Of a DNA stretch of 19,137 nt, positions 1 to 7,849 are shown in pieces. The position numbers and the translations under genes were made by a program. The stretch's first letter is position 1, and every line of letters starts with the position of its first letter. The notes beneath the pieces are model-generated. The model had not been told where the DNA came from. It did no database searches and saw nothing but the letters and a program-made list of their open reading frames with translations. The stretch is from Mageeibacillus sp. UBA3708 (GTDB taxonomy: Bacteria > Bacillota > Clostridia > Saccharofermentanales > Saccharofermentanaceae), in the NCBI GenBank assembly GCA_002371375.1, contig DFIB01000179.1, positions 2,465 to 21,601 on the forward strand, in the 5' to 3' direction.

Positions 1-2148
1 GAGCACGGCTGCGGCAAGCCCGACTGCCGTCCGGGGTGTGAGTGCGACAGGTTCGTTGAGATATGGAACCTTGTTTTCTCACAGTTCGACAGACAGGAGG
101 ACGGCTCATATCTGCCTCTTGCCCAGAAGAATATCGATACAGGCGGAGGACTTGAGAGATTTGCATGCGTAATGCAGGGCGTTGAGAACCTCTTTGAGGT
201 GGATACCGTAAGGAAGATCCTGGATACGGTCTGCGAGAAGGCCGGTAAGACGTACGGCGCAGACCAGAAGGACGATGTCGCCATCAGAGTTATCACCGAT
301 CATATGAGATCTTCAACCATGATGATCTCGGACGGTGTCATTCCTTCTAATGCAGGCGCCGGATATGTGCTGAGAAGACTTATGAGAAGAGCCGCAAGAT
401 TCGGCAGACTCCTGGGTATCGAAGGCAAATTCCTTGCAGACATTGCTGATGTCGTCATCGACCAGAACAAGGACGCATATCCCGAACTCGTATCCAAATA
501 CACTATGATCATGACGATAATCAACAAGGAGGAGGATGACTTCCTCAGAACTGTTGAGGCCGGTACTGCGATCCTCAACGACATGATCGGGGCAGCCAAG
601 GCTTCAGGCTCTTCTGTACTCTCAGGAGAGGACGCATTTAAGCTCCACGATACATACGGATTCCCTCTTGACCTTACTAAGGAGATCGCTGCAGATAACG
701 ACCTTACCGTTGATGAAGACGGTTTTGCCGCCGCAATGAAAGAGCAGAAGCAGAGAGCACGCGAGGCAACGAAGAAGAATGTTTCCGACACCGCATGGGG
801 CGGCAACAAGCTCCCTGACGAACTCCTTGAAGACAAGTCTTCCACAGAGTTCCTCGGATACGATCAGCTTGCCACGGATGCAAAGCTTATCTACCTTATG
901 AAGGCAGATGATGAGGGTGCACTCCACATCGTAGATGAGGTTTTTGAGGGAGATAAGGCTGTAGCGATCTTCGATAAGACTACAATGTATGCCACAATGG
1001 GCGGACAGGTTGGCGACAGCGGGATCATCTGCAATGATGACTTCGAAGCAGACGTCATCGATGTCGCCAAGGATAACGCTTCCAAGTATCTGCATACGAT
1101 CGACATCAGGAGAGGTTCCATCAAGAGCGGCTGCAGTGTCAGGATCGAAGTGAACAAAGAATCGAGAATGGCAACATGCCGCAATCACACATCAACACAC
1201 ATTTTGCAGGCTGCTTTGAGGAGCGTCCTCGGCGACCATGTCCAGCAGAAGGGATCGTACGTCGATCCGGACAAGCTGAGATTCGACTTCACACACTTCG
1301 CAGCCATGTCTGACGAGGAGATCAGCAGGGTTGAAGCAATAGTAAATAATGCGATCCTTGAGGATATGCCTGTCATCACGAGAGTTATGAAACAGGATGA
1401 GGCAAGGAAGCTCGGCGCCATGGCCTTCTTCGATGACAAGTACGGCGATGAGGTAAGAGTAGTAAGTATCGGTGACGATCCGGATAACGCTTTCTCCATC
1501 GAGTTCTGCGGCGGTACGCACATGAAGCATACATCTCAGGCTGGACAGTTCAGGATCATATCCGAGACGGGTATCGCGTCCGGTATCAGAAGGATCGAGG
1601 CTGTCACGGGCAAGGCTTGCTACGAGATGGCTGTTGCAGACCGCAATGTGATCGGCGAAGTTGCCGACACGCTGAAGGTCAACAGGGACCAGATAGTCAG
1701 GAAGAGCGAGAACCTCCTTACAGAGATCAAGACGCTCGAGAAAGAAATCGCTCAGATCCAGAAGGCAGCTGCAGGCAATGTGGCTGATGAAGCTGTCAAT
1801 AATGCCGTTACGATCGGATCGACTAAGGCGGTATTTGCGAAGGTTGATGTTGCCGACGCTCCTGCTTTGAGAGATATGGCAGACCAGATAAGAGACAGGC
1901 TTGAGAACGGATTCGTTTTCCTTGCTGCTGTTAACGGAGACAAGGTGCTGTTCACCGCAATGGCTACAAAGTCTGCTGTTGACGGCGGAGCACACGCAGG
2001 TAATGTCATCCGCGAGGCAGCAAAGGCGGCCGGCGGCGGCGGTGGCGGAAGACCCGACATGGCACAGGCAGGCGGCAAGGATGTTAGCAAGATAGACGAC
2101 GCTCTGGCAGCAGCCAGGAGCGCGCTGGAATCCCAGATAGGAGGCTGA
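1..2148 (+). CDS. alaS: Alanine--tRNA ligase, 5'-truncated by window edge
   Basis: Cytoplasmic enzyme that charges tRNA-Ala with alanine and edits mischarged Ser/Gly. The open frame runs to base 1 with no start, so the gene continues upstream: 715 residues are visible against a usual length near 880, so roughly 165 N-terminal residues are missing. The first visible residues (EHGCGKPDCRPGCECDRFVE) and IDTGGGLER belong to the aminoacylation core. DHMRSS near base 300 is the conserved core/tRNA-recognition region. The editing domain shows HTSTH (1186-1200) and FCGGTH (Cys codon 1507, His codon 1519), giving the HxxxH...CxxxH zinc set. A coiled-coil stretch and a Gly-rich GGGGGGRPDMAQAGGKD segment form the C-Ala/DHHA1 end. 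It stops 4 bp before the next gene, whose Shine-Dalgarno lies inside the end of alaS, implying co-transcription. An ATG at 172 is internal, not the start. Identification is very secure. Confidence 0.98.
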   Translation, partial: EHGCGKPDCRPGCECDRFVEIWNLVFSQFDRQEDGSYLPLAQKNIDTGGGLERFACVMQGVENLFEVDTVRKILDTVCEKAGKTYGADQKDDVAIRVITDHMRSSTMMISDGVIPSNAGAGYVLRRLMRRAARFGRLLGIEGKFLADIADVVIDQNKDAYPELVSKYTMIMTIINKEEDDFLRTVEAGTAILNDMIGAAKASGSSVLSGEDAFKLHDTYGFPLDLTKEIAADNDLTVDEDGFAAAMKEQKQRAREATKKNVSDTAWGGNKLPDELLEDKSSTEFLGYDQLATDAKLIYLMKADDEGALHIVDEVFEGDKAVAIFDKTTMYATMGGQVGDSGIICNDDFEADVIDVAKDNASKYLHTIDIRRGSIKSGCSVRIEVNKESRMATCRNHTSTHILQAALRSVLGDHVQQKGSYVDPDKLRFDFTHFAAMSDEEISRVEAIVNNAILEDMPVITRVMKQDEARKLGAMAFFDDKYGDEVRVVSIGDDPDNAFSIEFCGGTHMKHTSQAGQFRIISETGIASGIRRIEAVTGKACYEMAVADRNVIGEVADTLKVNRDQIVRKSENLLTEIKTLEKEIAQIQKAAAGNVADEAVNNAVTIGSTKAVFAKVDVADAPALRDMADQIRDRLENGFVFLAAVNGDKVLFTAMATKSAVDGGAHAGNVIREAAKAAGGGGGGRPDMAQAGGKDVSKIDDALAAARSALESQIGG

Positions 2149-2152
2149 TGAT

Positions 2153-2494
2153 ATGTGCTTATTCTGTGATATCGTCGAGGGTAAGATCCCTTCGACAAAG
2201 GTTTATGAGAACGATAAGGTGTTGTGCTTCAACGACATCAATCCTGCGGCACCCGTACATGTGCTTGTTGTTCCCAAGAAGCATTTCGATGATATCAGGG
2301 ATATAGCAACAGCCGAAGACGGAGCTGAGTATCTGAGCGCTGTAGCTAAGGCGGTCGATGAAGTCGCTAAGATCAAAGGCCTTGATAATGGTTTCAGAGT
2401 GATCAATAACTGTGGCGAAGACGGCGGTCAGACCGTGATGCATGTGCATTTCCACGTTGTAGGCGGTCTTAAGCTTAACGAGCATATACTCTGA
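2153..2494 (+). CDS. HIT-family (HINT-like) nucleotide hydrolase/transferase
   Basis: 113-residue histidine-triad protein. Near the C-terminus the motif H97-V-H99-F-H101 followed by VVGG is the family signature; the middle His acts as nucleophile on the alpha-phosphate of nucleotides. The N-terminus MCLFCDIVEGKIPSTKVYE with CxxC is typical of bacterial HINT proteins. Known HINT enzymes hydrolyse nucleoside phosphoramidates and aminoacyl-adenylates. Sitting directly behind alaS, it could clear alanyl-adenylate by-products, but that is inference. The start ATG is placed by AGGAGG at 2138-2143, inside the end of alaS. Length is normal for the family. Confidence 0.95.
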   Translation: MCLFCDIVEGKIPSTKVYENDKVLCFNDINPAAPVHVLVVPKKHFDDIRDIATAEDGAEYLSAVAKAVDEVAKIKGLDNGFRVINNCGEDGGQTVMHVHFHVVGGLKLNEHIL

Positions 2495-2499
2495 CAGCA

Positions 2500-2940
2500 A
2501 TGGCATATAAGTTCTATGGCTGGCAGGATGCGACAGTTCCTGCGGTAGGTGACGAATACAAAGGTATCACTTCGCCGCAGGCGCTGTACGACGCTCTGTC
2601 AGGCATATGGTGCGCAGATACGTGCGCACCGAGGATGAGGGATGAATGGAGCCCTGAGAACAGAACATTGGGTCAGTGCTCCATTACCGCATTCCTCGTT
2701 CAGGATATTTTCGGCGGGAAAGTTTACGGAATATTAAGACACGGGGGCAATTATCACTGCTACAATGTAATAGGAAATGCCGTCTTTGACCTGACGAGCG
2801 AGCAGTTCGGTGATGAGGTGCTCGATTATTCGGATAATCCCGAACAGTTGCGGGAAGTGCATTTCGCCAAGAAAGAGAAGAGACTTCGCTACGAGTATCT
2901 CAAGGCAAAACTCAAGGAAGTAACGGAGAGACAGTTATGA
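2500..2940 (+). CDS. Small YunG-like conserved protein
   Basis: 146-residue soluble protein with no signal peptide or membrane segment. The central part reads NRTLGQCSITAFLVQDIFGG, then GILRHGGNYHCYNVIG, then VFDLTSEQFG. This pattern (a Gln-Cys pair, a His/Tyr-rich strand, then DLTxEQF) resembles what I know of the YunG-like family of small Firmicute proteins, whose biochemical role is not established. A Cys followed by downstream His and Asp could suggest a papain-like or transglutaminase-like arrangement, but I cannot prove a fold. The gap to the HIT gene is 5 bp with no strong Shine-Dalgarno, suggesting translational coupling. Its stop overlaps the next start as ATGA. The C-terminal 25 residues are Lys/Glu-rich helix. 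Reading frame is secure; family assignment is moderate. Confidence 0.8.
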   Translation: MAYKFYGWQDATVPAVGDEYKGITSPQALYDALSGIWCADTCAPRMRDEWSPENRTLGQCSITAFLVQDIFGGKVYGILRHGGNYHCYNVIGNAVFDLTSEQFGDEVLDYSDNPEQLREVHFAKKEKRLRYEYLKAKLKEVTERQL

Positions 2941-4859
2941 ACGAATTCAACTCCCTGTCCATATCCCTGACTGTTGCGGCATTTATCGTATGTCTGTCCA
3001 ATATCGTTTTTACGCAGACTCAGGGCAGAATGGGGAAGAAGCAGAACAGGATCTTCATGATGCTCCTCATCATTGTTGCCCTGAATTCCGCCTGCACCTC
3101 TGTCACGGCGTTCTTCAAGCCCTTCTCGTTTACATCCGAATCAGCGCATCTGGCTTCTGAGATCGCGAGATATTTCTATTATGTTTTCCACACCGTGCTT
3201 GCTCCGTTATTCTTCTTCTACACGGCAAGAGTATGCGGCGTTACATTCAGAACGAAGCCGGTGATGAAGTACCTTCTGAACGGGGTATTCCTTGCTACAG
3301 AGCTGATGGTTCTTGTCAATCCGATGACGGATCTCGTGTATTATCTCGATGAGAACTATGATTACCATCGCGGATGGGGAATGATACTCGTATATCTGAC
3401 AGCGGCCGTATTCGTGTTCCTGGCAATCCTTTTCCTTACCACATCCTGGAAGGCGCTGACGGTCAAGAGACGTACGGGAATCGTGCTTTTTGCATCCATT
3501 GCAATATCGGGGATCATCATTCAGATGGTGTCCACAGAGCTCAAGGTTGAACTTTTTGCAGAGGCGATCGGTCTCACCGGTCTGATGATCATTATCGAGA
3601 ATGAGGATGACAGGCTCGACCCGAATACGGGTGTATATAACCGTCAGGCACTCATGATGGATCTCGGAAGTTACATTATCAACAACAATCCTCTTCACGC
3701 TGTAGTCATCAGGATCACGACGCCGGACATAATCACCCACAGAGTTGATATTGACAGTTCGGATATGGTCGGGAGCGCCGTTGCGGAATACCTCAAGACT
3801 CTTGTGAAGAGATTCAATATCTACCGTTCCGGACCTAAGAGTTTTGTGTTGATCATATTTGATGCAAACAGTGACAGACCGATGGAGATCGCAGAGAATG
3901 TCAAGACAAGATTCGAGAAGCCGTGGCTGTTATCGGATACGGTGGCACTTCTGTCATGTGCGATCCAGGTAACCGGCATTCCCGGCGTTGTGAACAGCGT
4001 CAAGGACGCAATGTACATGTTCGACAGCCAGCCGCCGTCGAATACTGATAAGAAGATATTCTACGGCGAAGATCTCGATTATCTCGTTAAGAGGATTTCC
4101 ATTGAGAAATCGCTTGCATCAGCCCTGTCTTCGAACAGATTTGAAGTGTACTATCAGCCGACATACAGTATTAAAGATATGACTCTTCACGGAGCTGAGG
4201 CTCTTGTGAGACTTCACGATGACAATATGGGAATGATCTTCCCTGATGAGTTTATACCTCTGGCTGAGGAGAACGGGCTTATTGACTTGATCGATGACTT
4301 TGTCCTTCTTGAGGTCTGCAAACTTATAAAGGAAGAAGATCTGCCGGCGCATGGAATCGACTGCATCAATGTCAACTTGTCCGTGATCCAGTGTATGAAG
4401 CCCGGTTTTGTTGAGCGTATCAAGGGTATTGTCGAAGAGGCCGGAGTTGATAAGAAGTATATTAATTTCGAGATTACTGAGTCATTGTCCGCATCCAATT
4501 ACGATATTCTAAGCGATGTCATATCATCACTTAAACATGAGGGATTCAGATTCTCCATGGATGATTACGGTACGGGTTATTCAAATATGCGTGCTCTCGC
4601 CAAGATGGACCTTGACATAATCAAGATCGACAAGAGCATCCTGTGGGAGGCTGAAGAGAGTGAACTCGGTGAGATCATACTTGAGAATAACATCCGTATG
4701 ATCCACCAGATGAGAAGGAAAATACTTGTTGAAGGAGTAGAGACCGGTAAGCAGATAGAGCTTCTGAAGCCTTTGGGAGTCAATTATCTGCAGGGATATT
4801 ATTTCTCAAAACCGGTTCCGAAGGATATCTTCCTTAAGATAGTTCACGGAGAGAATTAG
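2937..4859 (+). CDS. 7TM sensor, degenerate GGDEF, EAL c-di-GMP phosphodiesterase
   Basis: 640-residue inner-membrane signalling protein. Residues about 5-220 hold seven hydrophobic segments in the style of 7TM histidine-kinase sensor regions. A GGDEF-like domain starts at LDPNTGVYNRQALM (about 227), but the active-site loop is SGPKS at 298-302 in place of GGDEF, so cyclase activity should be lost. The EAL domain is about 385-640 and looks intact: E421-A-L-x-R, an Asn in NVNLS, EITES, MDDYGTGYSN, IKIDK, VEGVET and LQGYYFSKP cover the metal and substrate ligands of active c-di-GMP phosphodiesterases. The protein probably degrades c-di-GMP in response to a membrane signal, with the GGDEF-like domain possibly sensing GTP. 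It overlaps the upstream gene by 4 bp (ATGA), so expression is coupled. The signal is unknown. Confidence 0.95.
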   Translation: MNEFNSLSISLTVAAFIVCLSNIVFTQTQGRMGKKQNRIFMMLLIIVALNSACTSVTAFFKPFSFTSESAHLASEIARYFYYVFHTVLAPLFFFYTARVCGVTFRTKPVMKYLLNGVFLATELMVLVNPMTDLVYYLDENYDYHRGWGMILVYLTAAVFVFLAILFLTTSWKALTVKRRTGIVLFASIAISGIIIQMVSTELKVELFAEAIGLTGLMIIIENEDDRLDPNTGVYNRQALMMDLGSYIINNNPLHAVVIRITTPDIITHRVDIDSSDMVGSAVAEYLKTLVKRFNIYRSGPKSFVLIIFDANSDRPMEIAENVKTRFEKPWLLSDTVALLSCAIQVTGIPGVVNSVKDAMYMFDSQPPSNTDKKIFYGEDLDYLVKRISIEKSLASALSSNRFEVYYQPTYSIKDMTLHGAEALVRLHDDNMGMIFPDEFIPLAEENGLIDLIDDFVLLEVCKLIKEEDLPAHGIDCINVNLSVIQCMKPGFVERIKGIVEEAGVDKKYINFEITESLSASNYDILSDVISSLKHEGFRFSMDDYGTGYSNMRALAKMDLDIIKIDKSILWEAEESELGEIILENNIRMIHQMRRKILVEGVETGKQIELLKPLGVNYLQGYYFSKPVPKDIFLKIVHGEN

Positions 4860-4889
4860 TAATTTCTTTGTGCATTGGGAGAGGTGGCA

Positions 4890-5606
4890 ATGCAGAACGT
4901 AATGATCACAGGTGCCGGAAGAACATATGCTTTAGGTTATAATCTTGTCCTGCGTTATCTCGAGCGCGGCGATCTTGTTGTCGCGACGGTGCGCAAACCT
5001 AACAACGCACTCACCGGATTACAGGAGCGTTACGGTGACAGGCTTATCATCCTGATTATGGACATAGGCGATACGGAGTCTGTTAACAGGGCGGCAGCAG
5101 AACTTAGCGGGAAGATGGGCCATCTCGACCTCATCGTGAACAATGCAGTCACCGTATCGCCTGATTGTGATAAAGAATTCTGGGATCTCAACCTGGACTA
5201 TATCGCGGGAACGGTCAATGTCACGGCTGTTGGGGCGATGCGCGTTATCAAGGCTTTCTATCCGCTGCTCAAGAAGAGTCCGACAACGGCGCTTATTATC
5301 AACATATCTTCTGAGGCCGGCAGCATAAGCAAGTGCTACAGAACGAGGCAGATCGAGTACGGCATGGCCAAAGCAGCTCTTAACATGGCTACGATGAATC
5401 TGGCCAATACATTCAAAGATGATGATCAGATCAACATTTTCTGCGTTCATCCGGGCTGGATCAGGACCGACGGGCGCGAAGACAATCCGGCTCCATTGTC
5501 ATCATACGAGGCGGCGGGAATACTCATGGATCTGTTCGAGCATAGGAGGTTCGACAAGGATGGTCACCGGTTCATCACGAATGAAGGTGAGGATTATCCG
5601 TTCTGA
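4890..5606 (+). CDS. Short-chain dehydrogenase/reductase (SDR) family protein
   Basis: 238-residue Rossmann-fold oxidoreductase using NAD(P)H; the substrate is unknown. The N-terminal nucleotide site is TGAGRTYALG, a spaced-out variant of TGxxxGxG. An Asp in IMDIGD lies after the second strand, NNAV replaces the usual NNAG, S140/S141 sit in NISSEAGS, and Y157-G-M-A-K161 supplies the catalytic Tyr/Lys. VHPGWIRTD is the usual loop after strand 6. A longer frame begins with TTG at 4875, but a GGGAGAGGTGG Shine-Dalgarno at about 4877-4887 lies inside that extension and points to ATG 4890. It starts 30 bp after the phosphodiesterase stop, so it likely shares that transcript. The unusual glycine motif suggests a divergent SDR subgroup. 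Confidence 0.9.
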   Translation: MQNVMITGAGRTYALGYNLVLRYLERGDLVVATVRKPNNALTGLQERYGDRLIILIMDIGDTESVNRAAAELSGKMGHLDLIVNNAVTVSPDCDKEFWDLNLDYIAGTVNVTAVGAMRVIKAFYPLLKKSPTTALIINISSEAGSISKCYRTRQIEYGMAKAALNMATMNLANTFKDDDQINIFCVHPGWIRTDGREDNPAPLSSYEAAGILMDLFEHRRFDKDGHRFITNEGEDYPF

Positions 5607-5629
5607 AAGGCATATAGCCTCAAAAACGT

Positions 5630-5660
5630 TTGCACAGATAAATAAAAAAATTGCTATAAT
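5630..5660 (+). promoter_or_regulatory. Sigma-A-type extended -10 promoter
   Basis: A perfect TATAAT at 5655-5660 is preceded by TG at 5652-5653, giving an extended -10. A -35-like TTGCAC at 5630-5635 lies 19 bp upstream, somewhat long but tolerable with an extended -10. It is placed correctly for the gene beginning at 5691, whose GGAGG lies at 5680-5684. Confidence 0.65.
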
Positions 5661-5690
5661 CTAATTATATGATATTGACGGAGGTGTGAT

Positions 5691-6464
5691 ATGGCTGAGG
5701 AGAATAAGAATCTGTCTGTAGCAGATGCCATCCTTGCAGAGACAGCAGATCTTTATGAAGACGAGGTAGATGCGGTTGCCGAGGAAGTGGTTGCCGACGT
5801 TAGAGAAGAGGAGAAGAAAGCTGCGGAGAAATCATCAGAGAAGTCATCTGAAGATGTTGCTCCTGCAAAGCGCTCTTCAGCATTTGTTCCGGCGCTCAAA
5901 GAGAAGGCATCAGAGACGGCAGCAGAGGTGGAATCAGCAGCTTCTTCAGCAGCAACGGCCGTAACTGCGGCAGCAACGGCTACAGCGGCAGAAGTATCGT
6001 CAGTTGCATCGGCTCCGGCAGCTACGCCGGTTCCGGAAGCAGGCCCGGCTTTCAAAAAGAGTGAAGCAGTCGCCGCTATAGAAGCAAAAGAAGCTGCAAA
6101 ACTCGAACGCAAGAATGAGCGCGAAGAGAAGCAGGCTGCAAAACGCAACGCAAAGCGCGCAAGACGTCAGGCACTGATCGACCAGTGTCCTAAAGAATAC
6201 AAGCCCGTTGCCACCTCGACCTTCTTCTGGTGCGGTGTGCTGTGCTACCTTCCGATCCTCGGAGTTATCTTCACGATAATCTTCTCGATCTTCCCGATCA
6301 ACAAGAATATCAAGAACTACGCAAGAGCCGTGCTCATCGGCTACTGTATCCTCCTGATCGTTACCATGATCCTGTGCCTCATCCTCTTCTTCGTCACTCC
6401 GACTGCGACAAAGAACGAGATACTCGCTGCGATCCAGAAGATCAAGGGTGCAATCAAATTCTGA
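5691..6464 (+). CDS. Ala/Glu-rich protein with two C-terminal membrane segments
   Basis: 257 residues; I do not recognise a family. Residues 1-75 are acidic and helical (many Glu/Ala). Residues about 76-125 are almost purely Ala/Thr/Ser/Val with Pro. About 126-165 is a highly charged Lys/Arg/Glu coiled-coil-like stretch. Two hydrophobic helices follow at about 175-205 and 210-238, then a short basic amphipathic tail. No signal peptide is present, so the long N-terminal part is probably cytoplasmic with the membrane hairpin as anchor. It has its own extended -10 promoter and GGAGG ribosome site, and an intrinsic terminator 28 bp after the stop, so it is a single-gene unit. Low-complexity composition makes homology weak. 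A membrane-tethered scaffold or envelope role is only a guess. Confidence 0.8.
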   Translation: MAEENKNLSVADAILAETADLYEDEVDAVAEEVVADVREEEKKAAEKSSEKSSEDVAPAKRSSAFVPALKEKASETAAEVESAASSAATAVTAAATATAAEVSSVASAPAATPVPEAGPAFKKSEAVAAIEAKEAAKLERKNEREEKQAAKRNAKRARRQALIDQCPKEYKPVATSTFFWCGVLCYLPILGVIFTIIFSIFPINKNIKNYARAVLIGYCILLIVTMILCLILFFVTPTATKNEILAAIQKIKGAIKF

Positions 6465-6491
6465 TATTTGGTTATGATTAGTTTTTGACCC

Positions 6492-6530
6492 AATCCCCCG
6501 CAGGCGGTAATGCCGGCGGGGGATTATTTT
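6492..6530 (+). terminator. Rho-independent terminator
   Basis: A 10-bp perfect stem AATCCCCCGC (6492-6501) with GCGGGGGATT (6516-6525), a 14-nt loop containing a possible GGC/GCC sub-pairing, then ATTTT. The T-run is on the plus strand only, so it serves the gene ending at 6464 rather than the facing minus-strand gene. Confidence 0.85.
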
Positions 6531-6576
6531 GGTGGAGTGAGGTCATCACCCCGGAGGTGCGCGAAGTGTGTGTTGA

Positions 6577-7350
6577 TCATTCCCGTGTCAGGACCAGGTC
6601 ATCTATCGCAGAATCTATTGCAGAATAGAGCATCTTCTCGATCTGTTCCGCGTTTATACTGTAAGCGTCTCCGATCCGTACTACTACGAAGTCTTTCATT
6701 TCGACAAGCTTGTTAGTCACGCAGGCGGCGGTGTTGTGATAGGACTTGCCCACGTATTGTGACTTGTCCATGGCGCCGTCAACCTCGACGATTATTACCT
6801 TGTCGATCTCCGGGACGTAGAATGTAATGTCCGGAAAGAAGTAAGTGTAGTCGTCGAATTGGATAAGGATCTCCTCTTTATACTCATATCCCATCTTCTC
6901 AACGACCTGCGCCACGATAAACTCGTTCTTGGAGCGAAAGGTATGTCCCTTGTACTTGACGGGATTCTTGATCTCGCGCGGATTCTGATTAGGCTGCGAG
7001 TTCTCATAAAAATCATGATCAAATCTGTCGGGCTTGATCTTTGTGAGAGGAAAACGGTATTTACGCGGATTACCCGCAAAGTTTGTCTTCCAAAGTGACA
7101 GAGCTGCGTCCAGATCCTTTTTGAGTATCAGATATTCGTTAATCAATTCGGACAACACTCTCCCACGCTTTGATGTTACATAATACCTCCGCTTGTTATT
7201 GCGGGAGATCTTGTTGTTGTCCGGGTCATAAAACAGATAAACGGCATTTCTTCCTTGATACTCACTAATGAAACCGTGAGGCAGCTGCGATATCTTATCC
7301 CTAAGATACGCGATTCTCAATTCCAGATGTCTTTTTGTTATCTTGCACAT
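6577..7350 (-). CDS. PD-(D/E)XK-like (DUF559/Vsr-type) nuclease-fold protein
   Basis: 257 residues, soluble. Residues 1-85 are Lys/Arg-rich helices with a possible coiled coil. The core at about 133-230 shows RSKNE (E143), a Pro-Asp in YFFPDITF (D174), and IIVEVDG (E189-x-D191). This is the strand order and spacing of the restriction-endonuclease-like fold, with EVDG as in DUF559/Vsr-like proteins; the canonical Lys is replaced by Asp. It could be a DNA-cleaving or repair enzyme, or a non-catalytic relative. No methyltransferase, helicase or defence partner is adjacent. The start ATG has no visible Shine-Dalgarno; a TAGAAT hexamer six bases upstream allows a leaderless transcript. A 15-bp palindrome ATAACAATTTGTTAT (7405-7419) lies further upstream. 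Confidence 0.85.
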   Translation of the reverse strand: MCKITKRHLELRIAYLRDKISQLPHGFISEYQGRNAVYLFYDPDNNKISRNNKRRYYVTSKRGRVLSELINEYLILKKDLDAALSLWKTNFAGNPRKYRFPLTKIKPDRFDHDFYENSQPNQNPREIKNPVKYKGHTFRSKNEFIVAQVVEKMGYEYKEEILIQFDDYTYFFPDITFYVPEIDKVIIVEVDGAMDKSQYVGKSYHNTAACVTNKLVEMKDFVVVRIGDAYSINAEQIEKMLYSAIDSAIDDLVLTRE

Positions 7351-7404
7351 AGGCGCATTCTACACTCAAGTCAAGCGCAAAAAGCTCCGAATTAATACGA
7401 AAAT

Positions 7405-7419
7405 ATAACAATTTGTTAT
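7405..7419. promoter_or_regulatory. Operator-like palindrome ATAACAA-T-TTGTTAT
   Basis: Perfect inverted repeat with 7-bp arms around one base, 55 bp upstream of the minus-strand PD-(D/E)XK gene. The AT-rich setting and position fit an operator for that gene. No regulator is identified. The rest of 7351-7540 holds only a weak 5-bp hairpin (CGCCT/AGGCG near 7480) and a purine-rich tract at 7507-7530; I see no gene there. Confidence 0.4.
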
Positions 7420-7540
7420 CACTGTACGAATAAAGGTGCTGTTTTGAAATGAATTGCGGTAGTCAGATGCCTCATTCTTGTTTTGCCGCCTCGAAAAGGC
7501 GAGTATTGGAGAGGAAGGAGGATGGAGGAGTAACCGGCCG

Positions 7541-7833
7541 GCGGCCGGATCAGCGTAAAATAACCCGTAAAAGGAACACCCGGGGTGCCCCTTTTGGGTG
7601 TCATTCCGGTCGGGTCAGCATAAAATAACCCGCAAAAGGAACACCCGGGGTGCCCCTTTTGGGTGTCATTCCGGCCGGATCAGCGTAAAATAACCCGTAA
7701 AAGGAACACCCGGGGTGGCCATTTTGGGTGTCATTCCGGCCGGAACAGCATAAAATAACCCGTAAAAGGAACACCCGGGGTGCCCCTTTTGGGTGTCATT
7801 CCGGCCGGCTCTACGCAAAATAACCCGTGAAAG
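7541..7833. repeat. Tandem array of 65-bp units (four full plus one partial)
   Basis: Units start at 7541, 7606, 7671 and 7736, each exactly 65 bp, with a degenerate partial fifth from 7801. Each unit contains CCGGCCGG, then TAAAATAACCCG, then GGAACACCC ... GGGTGTCATTCC, whose ends pair with a 3-nt bulge. Units differ at a few bases: TGGCCATTTT in unit 3 for TGCCCCTTTT, GTCGGGTC in unit 2, GGAACAGCAT in unit 4. The period is not a multiple of three, so a reading frame shifts each unit and the array is not a coding repeat. It ends about 17 bp before the lipoprotein start, so it forms that gene's upstream region. It is either a local expansion of a palindromic intergenic repeat or a regulatory array. 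Confidence 0.95.
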
Positions 7834-7849
7834 TGGTATCATTAGCAAT

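Noticed and set aside
622..1995. Long minus-strand ORFs inside alaS
   Set aside because: They are shadows of alaS codon usage; the plus-strand frame has full AlaRS motifs.
4875..4889. TTG start for the SDR gene
   Set aside because: The Shine-Dalgarno sits inside this extension and serves ATG 4890.
5607..5640. Terminator after the SDR gene
   Set aside because: Only AGGC-N5-GCCT (4 bp) with no T-run; too weak.
7541..7833. CRISPR array
   Set aside because: Units are contiguous 65-bp copies with no unique spacers and no cas genes in the window.
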